DNA from: Phyllobacterium trifolii
Lineage (GTDB): Bacteria; Pseudomonadota; Alphaproteobacteria; Rhizobiales; Rhizobiaceae
DNA length: 64,000 nucleotides
Assembly (NCBI RefSeq): GCF_014192095.1
Contig: NZ_JACHXN010000001.1
Coordinates: 1 to 64,000, forward strand
Direction of reading: 5' to 3'
Shown here one piece after another: positions 1-9,744 of this stretch. Made by a program: the position numbers and the translations under genes. The notes beneath the pieces were generated by a model. That model saw only the letters and a program-made list of their open reading frames with translations, did not search any database and was not told the origin of the DNA. Position 1 is the first letter of the stretch; every line of letters starts with the position of its first letter.

Positions 1-594
1 ATCTATCGTCTTTACAAGGAGATAGGCCTGCAATTGCGCAACAAGACACCGAGACGGCGGGTGAAGGCCAAGCTGCGGGAGGATCGCAGTGCGGCGGTCC
101 GGCACAACGAGACCTGGGCGATGGACTTCGTTCACGATCAGCTTGCGACAGGCCGCAAGATCAGGATGCTGACCATCGTCGACACCTTCTCGCGCTACTC
201 ACCTGCCGTCGACGCCAGGTTCTCGTACCGCGGCGAGGATGTCGTTCAGACCTTGGAACGGGTCTGCCGTGAAGCCGGTTATCCGAAGGCTATCCGTGTC
301 GATCAGGGCTCGGAATTCATCTCCCGCGATCTCGATCTGTGGGCCTATCACAAGGGTGTCATCCTCGACTTCTCCCGCCCCGGCAAGCCGACCGATAATG
401 CCTTCATCGAATCCTTCAACGGCAAGTTCCGCAGCGAATGCCTCAACGCCCACTGGTTCATGAGCCTTGACGATGCCCGGCGAAAAATAGAAGATTGGCG
501 TAAGGACTACAACGAGGTCCGGCCCCATAGCGCCATCGGCAACAAACCGCCGATATCGCTCATAAACGGCTCATCGGCTCATCCGCCGGCATGA
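1..594 (+). CDS. IS3-family transposase OrfB, 5' truncated by the window edge
   Basis: The frame is open from base 1, so the true start lies outside the window. The protein is the integrase-core half of an IS3-family transposase (IS407/IS51-like subgroup), which cuts and joins DNA at the element ends. The DDE triad is visible: D in WAMDFV, D in VDQGSEF and E in FIESFNGKFR, with the K/R seven residues later. The C-terminal DYNEVRPHSAIGN motif is typical of the subgroup. It ends with TGA at 594 and looks intact over the visible part. In this family OrfB is normally made by frameshifting from OrfA, which would lie upstream of the window. Confidence 0.93.
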   Translation: MYRLYKEIGLQLRNKTPRRRVKAKLREDRSAAVRHNETWAMDFVHDQLATGRKIRMLTIVDTFSRYSPAVDARFSYRGEDVVQTLERVCREAGYPKAIRVDQGSEFISRDLDLWAYHKGVILDFSRPGKPTDNAFIESFNGKFRSECLNAHWFMSLDDARRKIEDWRKDYNEVRPHSAIGNKPPISLINGSSAHPPA

Positions 595-666
595 GCCTTA
601 ACCCCGGAAAATTCCAGCTCCGGGTGGCCTAAAGACGGGTAGCACGTCAAATCTGAACCGACCCCA
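1..666 (+). mobile_element. Right portion of an IS3-family insertion sequence
   Basis: The transposase is followed by about 70 bp of non-coding DNA that resembles the right end of IS407-like elements, with a CTGAACCG-type terminal repeat near 652-666. The left end is outside the window. The exact right boundary is inferred, because the partner inverted repeat and target duplication cannot be seen. Confidence 0.6.
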
Positions 667-670
667 CACA

Positions 671-748
671 AGCCTTGACGGCATGACACCCTATGAGTTC
701 GCAACCCGGTCCGAAAAAGGCCAAAACCAGAACAGAGCTAACTTATAA
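671..748 (+). pseudogene. Relic of a second IS3-type transposase C-terminus
   Basis: These 26 codons encode SLDGMTPYEFAT followed by RSEKGQNQNRANL and TAA. I recognise this as the extreme C-terminus of an IS3-family OrfB different from the one just upstream. There is no upstream coding part. The following AT-rich stretch up to about 778, ending GGGGAGCAGGTCAC, resembles the terminal repeat of that element class. The first IS has therefore probably inserted into, or recombined with, an older IS copy. Family recognition is from memory of related proteins, not a search. Confidence 0.6.
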
Positions 749-829
749 ATGCGGACACAAAGGGGAGCAGGTCACACCGCAGCCATGCACAATTGCGACT
801 CAAACACACTTGGCTTGGCAGTTCCAAGC

Positions 830-2149
830 TCACTTTCGTTGCTGCGATGCAATTGTGATCAAAAGCTCCTCTAAGCTTTTGACGTACTCGTTGTTTGTCT
901 TTACGACGTCGTGGATGGGCTGGTTCATATATGACCTTAGGCGCTCCAACGTGGGCCGAACATAAGGTCTGAGAAACTTCAGGTAAACTCTTACGAGGAT
1001 CCGTTTCAGTAATGGAATACGCGGCTGCACAGTGGGTGCACTAGGCTGCGAAACGTTGTCAACCGCTGAAACTGAGATCTGTGCCGCGTTTGATGAATCT
1101 TCACGCGTAGCACCGAATATACGACTAATTTTCCTAATGATGCGCGCTAACGGAAGAACAAGACGCAGCACGCGAGGTCCACCAGGATCGCGCAGATTCT
1201 TAACTATGTTATCGTAGCGGTTAGCGCTTGGAGTCAATGCTGTCAGAGATCTTTGCGCGATGTCCAAGTGTCTTGTTAGGCTCAGAACTTGGGCAGCTAG
1301 ACGGCCGACTTCGTCGCGGGAGTGGTCGAGGGAGTCTGCGAGATATTCCGTTCGCTCATTGACCTTTGCTATTTTTGAGCGAAGACCGTCTCGCTCGGCC
1401 AAGATAGTGACATTCTCACCCTTCAGCGACTCCAGTTCCGGATCGAAGAGTGTATAGTTATCAAGCACGTTCACCGGTAGTTTGAAGAGCGAGCGAAGTG
1501 ACCGATCCTCGTTTCGAACATAAAAAACGTTGATTCCGTCGAAGTAGACCCGAGTGAAATCGTTGGCTAGAAGCGTTGCCTCCCACTCCTGATTGACGAG
1601 GCGGTTTGACCAAGGGGCAGTTGCTTCAATCACGAGTATCTGCGGGCGAACTGCCTTCCAATTGGTTGAACGAATGATGGCAGACTCTGAGCCTTCTGCG
1701 TCAATTTTTAAGAAGTTGATCGTTCGAGCCCCAACATGCTGTGTGACGAGTCGATCAAGCTTAACGGCCTGAACTCTAAGCGCTTTGCTGCCTTCTGTTT
1801 CCGCGGATGATTCTTTCGTGGCAACTTTGGAGGTGCCCGGGTCAGCAAGATTCTGAAGTAGATCAACCTTGCCTTCGTGGTCAACGACTGCTGCCTTGAT
1901 GTTTATATCGCGCGGGCGCGCACGCTTAAGTTCATCGAAGACTTCTCCAGGCTCAACATTGATACCCGACCATCCACGGTCATAGAAGGTCCTGGTTACA
2001 GACCCTATAGTCGGGTGATATGCGCCAATATCAATGTAGAAACCGTCCTTGACGTTCTTGAAAACACGATTCAGCAGGACATCTTCTTGATTTTGCGCGT
2101 AGCTAGTCATTTTCTCCGCGGCGAGTGGTGGCGCTGCATCACTTCCCAT
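830..2149 (-). CDS. FkbM-family methyltransferase with C-terminal coiled coil
   Basis: This 439-residue protein has an FkbM-type SAM-dependent methyltransferase domain in about residues 15-215. SAM-binding motif I reads FYIDIGAYHPTIGS (near 37-50) and an acidic motif reads NFLKIDAEGSE (near 145-155). Such enzymes O-methylate sugars of surface glycans. Residues about 240-310 are heptad-like and probably coiled coil, and a basic tail of unknown role follows. The start at 2149 is preceded by GGGAGAGCACG, a good ribosome site. It overlaps the upstream glycosyltransferase stop by 11 bases, implying translational coupling. An internal ATG at 2110 also has GGAG close by. Substrate unknown. Confidence 0.85.
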   Translation of the reverse strand: MGSDAAPPLAAEKMTSYAQNQEDVLLNRVFKNVKDGFYIDIGAYHPTIGSVTRTFYDRGWSGINVEPGEVFDELKRARPRDINIKAAVVDHEGKVDLLQNLADPGTSKVATKESSAETEGSKALRVQAVKLDRLVTQHVGARTINFLKIDAEGSESAIIRSTNWKAVRPQILVIEATAPWSNRLVNQEWEATLLANDFTRVYFDGINVFYVRNEDRSLRSLFKLPVNVLDNYTLFDPELESLKGENVTILAERDGLRSKIAKVNERTEYLADSLDHSRDEVGRLAAQVLSLTRHLDIAQRSLTALTPSANRYDNIVKNLRDPGGPRVLRLVLPLARIIRKISRIFGATREDSSNAAQISVSAVDNVSQPSAPTVQPRIPLLKRILVRVYLKFLRPYVRPTLERLRSYMNQPIHDVVKTNNEYVKSLEELLITIASQQRK

Positions 2150-3299
2150 CGTGCTCTCCCGGCTTCATAGTGCCTATTTCCCCTTGTAGCCATTTTGCGA
2201 GCTGCTTCACAAAGCCTTTCCATGTCGGAATTTGAAGGCCCGCCGCATCATTCCAGAGTCCCTCTGCAATTCGGTCGTCGAGAAGTTTGCGAACTGCATT
2301 TGCAATAAGGTCCGGAGTGGCCGCGTCAATCGTAAGTCGCCCACCTGGTGAAATCAAATCAAGGCTTGGGATACCTTTTAACGCTATGACCGGGACCCCA
2401 GCATGGAGGCTTTCATAGGCCGCAATGCCAAACCCTTCAGCCGAGCCTACTGATATCGTGGCCCTAGATTCATTCAAGATATGGCGCACAAAGCCGTCCG
2501 TTGCCTTGTCCATTTGATTAAAAGGCTCTCTACCTCTCAATCTTTCTACGATCGAGGCTTCTACAGGAGCCTGATCACCATTCGCTCCTAAGATAGTTAG
2601 CGGTGCGTCTACGCCATCATCCCAGAGTTTCTCGAATGCAAGCAAGATCGCAGCCACGTTCTGTCGTGGATCTGTGTTGCCGACGAACGAAAACATTCGC
2701 TTTCCACCATCGAATTTAAGCTTCGGCATGCCCAAGCCGTCGCCCCCTAGGGGGATTACAGGACCAGCCCGGTCGGGCATTCGTATGACGCGTTCAATGA
2801 AAGCGATGCGCGCCGCGGCACTGATAAAGGAAACCTGAGGAACCTCTCGCAGAACTCGGAGATAAGGCATCAAAAGTTCAGTTGTCCTGCATGAGCGATC
2901 TTGCGGTCGCAAATATGGAAGGAAATCATATACCATCCACCGGATGCCAGAGTGGGGTGCGCGACACAAATTGGAATACGCATTCAGGCGCAGTTGATCG
3001 TAAAAGACTTCTGGGTTGAAGAGACCTCTGACCAGATCGTCAGTCGCAATCGGCCTTTTTCCGGGAGGAAGGGGCGTTCGACGTCTGTCGACGTCGCCCG
3101 AGATGCCGTCGATTATCTCTTGCAGACGATCTGCCGGCACCTCAACGAACGATCCTATCGCACTGTCAAATCGGCATGGAACCAATTCAGCGGTACCCGG
3201 CCAATGACTTACAATCTCACGCTCCACTCTATGGATCCCGCATTGTATGGGATTTGACACAAGGTTGGTAAGATCAATGAAAATCGGGGATCGATTCAC
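2139..3299 (-). CDS. Glycosyltransferase family 4 (GT-B)
   Basis: A single GT4-type glycosyltransferase of 386 residues. The C-terminal nucleotide-sugar domain includes FVGNTDPRQN and the EX7E-type motif EGFGIAAYESLHAGVPV, which positions the donor sugar. I chose GTG at 3299 because AAGGA lies 7 bases upstream and the GTGA overlaps the stop of the preceding gene by four bases, a classic coupled start. A longer reading from ATG 3329 would overlap that gene by 34 bases. It is part of the minus-strand polysaccharide operon. The acceptor and sugar cannot be told from sequence. Confidence 0.88.
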   Translation of the reverse strand: MNRSPIFIDLTNLVSNPIQCGIHRVEREIVSHWPGTAELVPCRFDSAIGSFVEVPADRLQEIIDGISGDVDRRRTPLPPGKRPIATDDLVRGLFNPEVFYDQLRLNAYSNLCRAPHSGIRWMVYDFLPYLRPQDRSCRTTELLMPYLRVLREVPQVSFISAAARIAFIERVIRMPDRAGPVIPLGGDGLGMPKLKFDGGKRMFSFVGNTDPRQNVAAILLAFEKLWDDGVDAPLTILGANGDQAPVEASIVERLRGREPFNQMDKATDGFVRHILNESRATISVGSAEGFGIAAYESLHAGVPVIALKGIPSLDLISPGGRLTIDAATPDLIANAVRKLLDDRIAEGLWNDAAGLQIPTWKGFVKQLAKWLQGEIGTMKPGEHDGK

Positions 3300-5665
3300 G
3301 CCGCGACTTCCTTCATCCTCGACCTCCAAGGGACCTTCAAATCAAATCCAAGGTACTGACACAGCAACTCTGAATATCGCTTGAAACTATGTTCGTCGGA
3401 GTAGAGAAGTCTTTCTCCGCCAAGCTTTGTGCGATCCCGAATGCGGTCAGAAATTTCGGCGAGCGCCTCTGCTATGAGGACAGGACTTGGGTGATCCGGA
3501 ACACGCAGTATGTACGAAGGGGCGTCCATTGCTTCCGCCATGTCATCGTTTGCAACAGTGGGAAGCCCAGCTGCGATGCAATCAAGCAAGCCGCCTGACA
3601 GTCCTCCTAGAAAATGTGTGCGCAATTGAACTCCGGCATCTGCGGCCAAAAGAAAATCGCGGTACTTGGCGTCGCTAGTGTACTCTGCTGCGAAAACGAT
3701 GTGATCTTCCAAGCCGAGACGACTGCGCAGATCCAAGAACAGTTGGTGCTCGAGTGTAGCCCAACCACCGACGCAATAAAGCTTAGCGGGTACGTTCCAA
3801 CTTCGTAGCAGGTCAACCGCCCATATTATCTCCTCAATCGCCTTATTTGAGTGAATGTATCCAAAAGTGGCGATAGCGAATTCTCCATCCTCCATTCCAA
3901 GTCGCTTGCGGGCGTTGTTCTTGATCGTCAAATCAACTGGATCATATGTCCAGGGACGATAGATCGAGAATGGCAGATGGATCGCCCCAGCATTTAGCCT
4001 TTCATTGACCAGAGCCGTCGTCACCTTAGAATGGAGAAACAGCGGCGAACATGATTTCGCCAATTCGCCTAGGAATGTCGCTTCAAGCAACGATTCGTCA
4101 CTCATCCAACTGTCGATTTCGTGGCAGCTTACGGCACGCTTTAGTTCCATTTGGGCCACGTCTTGGGTCCGGCCGAGACCATGTAGAATCCGGTAGAATC
4201 CGAGCAAGCGGTTGTCGTGTTCGATGCACGCTCCACCGTAACGCATCAGAAGATTGAATATCTCAAGGTGAAAATCCGAGTTGCCGACAACGCCGATAAC
4301 TCTGTCGTACTGGGGTGATACGAACGGGAATGGCGATATCGTATTCGCAGTCGAGGCACCTTCAGGAATTTCTAGCAGCTTCCCCCTTGCGTACACATCC
4401 ACATCAACGAGCTTGCCAAGCTCCTTGATTGTAGCTGCCGAGTAATCTGCAACCCCAGACCGGTCTGGCGGCATAGGACTGAGAAACGCAATCCGCGGTC
4501 GGCTGCCTCTGGTAACGTTGAACACCGTCCCAGGTTTCCGCGTAACCAGCAGGCCATCTACGGCATTCCAGAACATGCTTGCTATGTTGTCAGCTCGAAA
4601 CCGTTGCCAGCGTGTTGACTGATCTTCGATCACTGCAGCGCGGTGTGACTCATTGCTCACCAGCATTTCCAACTTTGACATAGCCTCTTGGGCGTCGTCT
4701 GGCGAAAACATCAAATCGCCTCGCTCAACTAGTTCGACGTGTGCAGGGATATCTGAGGCAACGACTGGGGTGCCCGCCGCCATTGCCTCAACTACAGGGA
4801 TGGAAAAACCTTCCATGTGCGCAGCCACGATGGCACAAGTTGCTCCACGATAGATTGCAACAAGGTCGTCTTCGTCTATGAACCCAGTAAAAAACAAAAG
4901 GTCCGACTGTCCACCGCAGCTAACGTAGAGATCACGTAGTCTCGCCTGCCAATCCCATGGATAATTTCCGGCAACAACCAATCCGATCTGCGCATCTTGC
5001 AATGCGCCACTTCGCGCGTGGGCTTTTATCGGACATTCAATGTTTTTCCTTGGTTCCGCACCACCTGGTGCGAGTACGTACCTTTTTGGCAACCTCTCTC
5101 TTAAGGCCGACGAACGTAGGAGCTCAAACGCACTGCCTACAGGCGCGGCGGTATTTGTGATCCTAGTTGAATCGATATGCAGAATTCGATGCAACTCATC
5201 GGCTGTATATTGCGAAATCGGAAAGAAGTGATCGAACCGCGACAGCCAAGTGAGCTGGGTGTCGTAGTGGATCCGGTTCGACGGATTAGGTAGATACCGT
5301 TCCGGCTTCAGCAAGGGAATGAAGTCATAAACAATAGCTATCTTGAGAACATCAGTATCATTTACGACGCGCGCTACGAATAGTGGGTCGTGAGTCATGG
5401 GTGATAGTTCGATAAATACCGTTGGTCCCCTCTCCAAGCCAACGTGCGCATTGGCGCAGACTTCATCCACAAGGTTTCGAAAACTGTCTTCTAAGGGCGG
5501 CAAGGCTGGGTCAACAAGGCCAAGCGTGGAAATCTTGTACTTCTTGGACAGCCGGTCCACAGACCGCACCAAATTTTCTGAAAGTTTTCCGACACCTCGA
5601 TGTTTGTAGGCCGAGTCTTGCAGGCACCGCATGTCGAATAGGATCAGTTGCTCGTTTTCGTTCAT
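3296..5665 (-). CDS. Two-domain glycosyltransferase (tandem GT4)
   Basis: About 789 residues with two GT-B modules in tandem. The first half carries RYVLAPGGAEPRKN and the EX7E motif EGFSIPVVEAMAAGTPVV. The second half repeats the fold (GYIHSNKAIEEIIWAVDLL and a GLPTVANDD segment) but lacks an obvious EX7E, so it may be a degenerate or acceptor-side domain. Such fused enzymes add one or two sugars during O-antigen or capsule repeat assembly. The start is ambiguous: ATG 5665, ATG 5680 and ATG 5704 are all possible and none has a strong ribosome site, while the frame stays open upstream to a TTG at 5752. The stop overlaps the GTG of the next gene. Confidence 0.85.
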   Translation of the reverse strand: MNENEQLILFDMRCLQDSAYKHRGVGKLSENLVRSVDRLSKKYKISTLGLVDPALPPLEDSFRNLVDEVCANAHVGLERGPTVFIELSPMTHDPLFVARVVNDTDVLKIAIVYDFIPLLKPERYLPNPSNRIHYDTQLTWLSRFDHFFPISQYTADELHRILHIDSTRITNTAAPVGSAFELLRSSALRERLPKRYVLAPGGAEPRKNIECPIKAHARSGALQDAQIGLVVAGNYPWDWQARLRDLYVSCGGQSDLLFFTGFIDEDDLVAIYRGATCAIVAAHMEGFSIPVVEAMAAGTPVVASDIPAHVELVERGDLMFSPDDAQEAMSKLEMLVSNESHRAAVIEDQSTRWQRFRADNIASMFWNAVDGLLVTRKPGTVFNVTRGSRPRIAFLSPMPPDRSGVADYSAATIKELGKLVDVDVYARGKLLEIPEGASTANTISPFPFVSPQYDRVIGVVGNSDFHLEIFNLLMRYGGACIEHDNRLLGFYRILHGLGRTQDVAQMELKRAVSCHEIDSWMSDESLLEATFLGELAKSCSPLFLHSKVTTALVNERLNAGAIHLPFSIYRPWTYDPVDLTIKNNARKRLGMEDGEFAIATFGYIHSNKAIEEIIWAVDLLRSWNVPAKLYCVGGWATLEHQLFLDLRSRLGLEDHIVFAAEYTSDAKYRDFLLAADAGVQLRTHFLGGLSGGLLDCIAAGLPTVANDDMAEAMDAPSYILRVPDHPSPVLIAEALAEISDRIRDRTKLGGERLLYSDEHSFKRYSELLCQYLGFDLKVPWRSRMKEVAA

Positions 5666-5752
5666 CCCACATCCGCTCATATTGGAGCCCGCTTCTAACT
5701 GCATAAACCCGAAGCGGCAAGGAAAATGAGTGCGCTTCAGCTGGGCCTGCAA

Positions 5753-6361
5753 ATTCTTATGCTCATTGAAATTCGCCGCTCAAGTACGGCGCTGTGCTGT
5801 TAAGGCGTGCATGTTGAACAGTCAGTTGCTGTTCGGATAATTTACAACCTTGCTGCACCTTCGAACCGCTTGCTGGATGATGGAAGACACACCCATAGAA
5901 TTTCCGGACGTTGTGGAGGGTCGAGAACAAAACCGGACGAGATCCCTACACCGTGGTGGACTATCGCCCGCCGCGAGAGGACGAATATTACCTGACAGGC
6001 GGGATGGCGTGGCTGTCACACAGCGATCAGCGCATTTCATTCCATATTATCGGATAGAGCAGAAATACTAGGCCTTACAATGTTTTGGGGACAGCAACGC
6101 GGAGGGTGCCTGACGGACGATCGACCGTACCACCAGTCCGAGTTGAACATTGTGACTGTCACTGTGCTGGAAGAAGTCACATTGGCCGACATCAACCGCG
6201 CGCCAGTTGCGAAACGATATTTTCGCCGATTACACCGAGGAAAACTTTGCGCACGAACTCGGTCAATGTGCATCTATAGTTAACCAGCAGATGGTTTCCG
6301 GCAGCGGTCGGATCCTCTACACATATGATCGGTGTACATCGTGAGCCTCAATGTCCTTCAT
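5753..6361. other. Gene-poor gap with possible coding relics
   Basis: No convincing gene is visible. One plus-strand frame, 5899-6057, is open for 52 codons without a start and reads protein-like (for example RPPREDEYYLTGGMAWLSH), bounded by TAG at both ends. It may be the remnant of a displaced gene. The base composition is similar to the flanking AT-rich glycan genes. The promoter of the minus-strand glycosyltransferase gene should lie near the left end of the gap. Confidence 0.3.
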
Positions 6362-6583
6362 TTACAAACTAACCTTAGCCTCCGCCCTAACCTCCTCGCG
6401 TGGATCTGAGGCCGCGTAATACCACGACCCCCATGGCCGACTTGCCATTGTTGAAATTCCTGTTGTCCCAATTGTGTTCTGTCTTGGCACATATGGGACA
6501 ACAAATTGCAATGACCCCGCACCTGTACCGTTGTTCGTTATCGTAACGGTAATGTCCGCCGGTACGATAAATTCCCGGTTCAA
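6362..6583 (-). CDS. Hypothetical 73-residue protein overlapping the C-methyltransferase
   Basis: The ATG at 6583 overlaps the stop of the upstream methyltransferase as ATGA, which favours coupled translation. The product has a beta-rich N-terminal half (VPADITVTITNNGTGAG) and a charged C-terminus, with no recognised domain and no membrane segment. It could be a genuine small protein or the beginning of a truncated gene. Evidence is the overlap architecture and protein-like composition only. Confidence 0.35.
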   Translation of the reverse strand: MNREFIVPADITVTITNNGTGAGSLQFVVPYVPRQNTIGTTGISTMASRPWGSWYYAASDPREEVRAEAKVSL

Positions 6584-7824
6584 ATGATCTCTATCTCAGG
6601 GAACGGGAAAATGAACTTCCCGCCGTCAGCCAGATATTCGCGTTCTCTTCTAAGAATTCCATCTTTGAAGTGCCACGGAAGCACCAGGAAATAATCAGGA
6701 CGCATTGCGCGCGCATCTTCTTCGGAAACGATCGGAATATGCGTTCCCGGCGTGAACCTTCCAAACTTTTCTGGATTCACCTCAGCAATTGCCGGAATCT
6801 CAGCCGGAGTGAGCCCGCAGAACTGGAGAACGACATTTCCCTTCGTCGATGCGCCGTACCCGAGCACTTTTTTCCCATCGCCAACCAACGTGCGTATCAG
6901 ATTGGATAGATCTGTTTTGTGCCTGAAGACACGCTCCTCGAAATCGCGAAACGGCTTTGGCGTACCCAAACCCATGCGATCTTCCTGATCCAAAAGCCAA
7001 TTGATAACTGGCAGGTTTGCAGCGGGAGAACTGCTCTTTTTATGCGTAGCGGTAACTGCAAAGCTGCCGCCGTTGATATTGTTCATAACAACGTCGACTA
7101 TTTTCAGATCAGCCGCATCCAATATTTTGGCTACAACACCCAGAGAATAATATTCGATATGCTCGTGACAGATCGTGTCGTAAGAATTCATTCTAAGCAT
7201 GGACGGCATGTAGCTTTGTTCAAAGTGCCAGACGCCGTCGGGCGCCAAAATCTCGGCGACTTCCTGAGCAAAAGCAATCGGATTCTCGAGGTCGTAGAAC
7301 ATCGCGATCGATGTCACGATTTTGGCCGGTTTGGCACTTGCCGAGCGGAAGGCCTTTGCTGAAAAGAATTCCGGAACGAGCTTCACTTCTTCTGGATAAT
7401 AGCTCGAGAACTTCTTGCCCGTAGGGTCGATACCAATACGCGACAGGCCAGCCGTGGAATAGGCCTTCAATGTCGTGCAATCGTTGCTGCCAATGTCGAG
7501 CACGACGTCGCCGGCTTTAGGACTTGCCAGTCTTTCCAGATAGCGGACCTTATGAGTCAGATGATCCACCATCGATTGGTTCAGACCTGACCGGTAACCA
7601 TAGTTGTCGCCGTACATCTCAGAGGGGTCATACGAATGTTTCAGCTGCAAAAGTCCGCTGGAGGCAGACCAAACCAATTCCAGAGGGCCACTGGTGACTG
7701 GCTCATCTGGTGACTTCGGAAACACTCCGGTTAACGCCTGCATACCGAGATTGAGCACTGACACCAAATCTTCTTTATGCCCCACGCGGCATTCGTTGAT
7801 AGCCTGGTAACTCACCTGAGCCAT
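6580..7824 (-). CDS. Sugar C-methyltransferase (TylC3/NovU-like)
   Basis: This 414-residue protein has the three-part layout of NDP-hexose C-methyltransferases. There is an N-terminal Methyltransf_13-like region, here with NECRVGHKEDLVSVLNLG and fewer cysteines than the usual zinc-binding form. A central SAM domain has VVLDIGSNDCTTLKAY near residue 108, preceded by the diagnostic YGYRSGLNQSM. A C-terminal Methyltransf_14-like domain contains KVLGYGASTKGNVVLQF. Enzymes of this class add a methyl branch to a keto-deoxysugar nucleotide. It sits between glycosyltransferase genes and presumably makes a branched sugar for the same glycan. Substrate is inferred. Confidence 0.87.
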   Translation of the reverse strand: MAQVSYQAINECRVGHKEDLVSVLNLGMQALTGVFPKSPDEPVTSGPLELVWSASSGLLQLKHSYDPSEMYGDNYGYRSGLNQSMVDHLTHKVRYLERLASPKAGDVVLDIGSNDCTTLKAYSTAGLSRIGIDPTGKKFSSYYPEEVKLVPEFFSAKAFRSASAKPAKIVTSIAMFYDLENPIAFAQEVAEILAPDGVWHFEQSYMPSMLRMNSYDTICHEHIEYYSLGVVAKILDAADLKIVDVVMNNINGGSFAVTATHKKSSSPAANLPVINWLLDQEDRMGLGTPKPFRDFEERVFRHKTDLSNLIRTLVGDGKKVLGYGASTKGNVVLQFCGLTPAEIPAIAEVNPEKFGRFTPGTHIPIVSEEDARAMRPDYFLVLPWHFKDGILRREREYLADGGKFIFPFPEIEII

Positions 7825-7908
7825 GACGATGTTATCCTTTCTTATTGAGCGCTATACGCCGTTCCATGAGCGATGAAGGCTCACCAATGTCTCTAACCGA
7901 GCCCTACA

Positions 7909-9342
7909 TTAGTTTTTTGAGGGTATAAAGACCTCGCAGAGTCGATCTCGAAATTTTTCATACGCAAAATTTTCAAGCGCAAATTCACGTGCGGTTGCTT
8001 GTTTCTCGATCACGCTTGGCCTGTTATCCAGAATATCCAGAATGCGATCGACATATCCGTCGATGTCGCCAGTCTTTTGAAGATCAAGCGCATCGCCGAC
8101 ATCTCCAAGTTCCGCGACGACAAGAGGCATGGCACTCGCCACCACAGGCACGCGAAGATTTAGTGCTTCTGTGATCTGCGTCGGGAAATTTCCTTCCATC
8201 TCCGAGGTAAAGAGCAAGCAAAGTGATTTGTTGTAGACCTTCCCCAGTTGGCTATCTGAAAGCTCTTCGAGGATGGTTACGTAGGGCTGTGCGGCCTTGC
8301 TGATGGCGCCTGGCGACAAATGAGTAGTCATAACCCCATGAATACGCTCTGAGCGCCCCATTTTCTTTAGCTGCTTGTTTGCCTTTTCGATCGTCGCAAC
8401 GAAATCCTTGAGGCGTTTGGAGGGGCGATTGCGCGTGGGATAGAAAACGAAATGCTCAGGCAGCGATAATTCCACCGCATCAGTCCCATGCTCCTGCTCA
8501 TCCGACTCCTCGTGAAGGAACGGCAGCGGAATGTGAACGATTTTCTCTGCAGCGATGTTCAGGCCGGTTCTCGGCAGATACTCTTTGGTAAAAGCAGAGT
8601 TTGTTACCACCCGCTCTGCCATAGTCGAAAGCTGTCGGCCAATTTCTTCGTTTTCACGGGAAGAGCCCATCTCCAGGGAGCCTTGATAGAAATGGGGCAA
8701 GTAGTCCGGTAAATACAGAGTAACTTTCTTATCCTTTAACGCCTGCAACTCAGGGAACATACAATAGTGAGGGATCAATACATCGGATATTGTGTCATCA
8801 GCGTTCAATCTATCAACATATCCAACTGCTATCGGTCGTATAGGCGTAAGCCCGCTCGTTTTCAATTTCGCCCTTAATCGAAGACCTACTTTAGCGATTA
8901 CCACGGTAAAATAGGTCACTAGAGATTTCATCAGACTGAGATAGGCGCCACTCTTCAGCAAACTCTTGAATCGCTTGTGGAAAGCCAAAATCGGAAGTGT
9001 TTTGGCTTTATGAAGAATTGTGTTGAATAGCTGCTTTTCGAGCCCACTGGCGCCGCTATCCTCCACGGCATCAATATTCAAGATTTGCAGTCTCGCTACA
9101 TCTTCCACGCCAGACACAAGGAAGCCGTATACTCGGGCAACATCTTGCTCACGGCTTGTTACGATCACCGTGAATTTCTCGTCTGCCAAGGCCCGCACAA
9201 ACTGACGAACCACCCGGGCAATGCCTTCGGAACAATGATACTTACCATCACGTCGGACGATCAAGGGGCCGAAACCATGGAAAGGAATAAGGATCTGCCG
9301 CCCCTCCCCATCCACGCGCTTCGATGTCATTGTAGAAACCAT
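7909..9342 (-). CDS. Glycosyltransferase family 4
   Basis: A 477-residue GT-B enzyme. The donor-site region near the C-terminus has LFTSEMEGNFPTQITEAL followed by RVPVVAS, the usual EX7E-like signature with a one-residue variation. HFVFYPTRNRPSKRLKDF marks the start of the C-terminal Rossmann domain. The start may be ATG 9342 or the ATG four codons later; neither has a strong ribosome site. It belongs to the minus-strand glycan gene set, 84 bases upstream of the C-methyltransferase gene. Confidence 0.85.
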   Translation of the reverse strand: MVSTMTSKRVDGEGRQILIPFHGFGPLIVRRDGKYHCSEGIARVVRQFVRALADEKFTVIVTSREQDVARVYGFLVSGVEDVARLQILNIDAVEDSGASGLEKQLFNTILHKAKTLPILAFHKRFKSLLKSGAYLSLMKSLVTYFTVVIAKVGLRLRAKLKTSGLTPIRPIAVGYVDRLNADDTISDVLIPHYCMFPELQALKDKKVTLYLPDYLPHFYQGSLEMGSSRENEEIGRQLSTMAERVVTNSAFTKEYLPRTGLNIAAEKIVHIPLPFLHEESDEQEHGTDAVELSLPEHFVFYPTRNRPSKRLKDFVATIEKANKQLKKMGRSERIHGVMTTHLSPGAISKAAQPYVTILEELSDSQLGKVYNKSLCLLFTSEMEGNFPTQITEALNLRVPVVASAMPLVVAELGDVGDALDLQKTGDIDGYVDRILDILDNRPSVIEKQATAREFALENFAYEKFRDRLCEVFIPSKN

Positions 9343-9744
9343 CGTTTATATGTTTCAGAGCATGCCAAAGAATGACATCCTCAAAATTCTGTGCCCAGCA
9401 AATCAAAGTCATGGAAGAAGGCCAGGCTATTCATATGCCTTTTCCGCACGCTATTTCGCTGAACATGCGCCATCGTGATGATCCCACTGATTGATGCGCA
9501 TCTTGCTAGCATACCTCAAAGCTCTCCAAAAAAATGACGGTTCTCGTCGATCAGCCAAGGACGGTTAAAAAACACAACCGCCCTGGACCAAAGATTTATC
9601 GAAACGAATATTTGATACCCACTCTCTTGCCAGCAGGCTATACACCGAAGCGGAGAAAGCCGTCAATGCGACGGATTTTGAACATAGCCTGCACGCGTTC
9701 CGCAACAATTGCAGACCTCGTTCGGCAACTGTGCGCCGCTGCTT
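9343..9744. other. 402-base intergenic region in the glycan locus
   Basis: It lies between two minus-strand glycosyltransferase genes. A plus-strand reading frame overlapping it has no ribosome site and no recognisable product. It probably holds the promoter of the 7.9-9.3 kb gene. I see no repeat or strong terminator. Confidence 0.3.
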
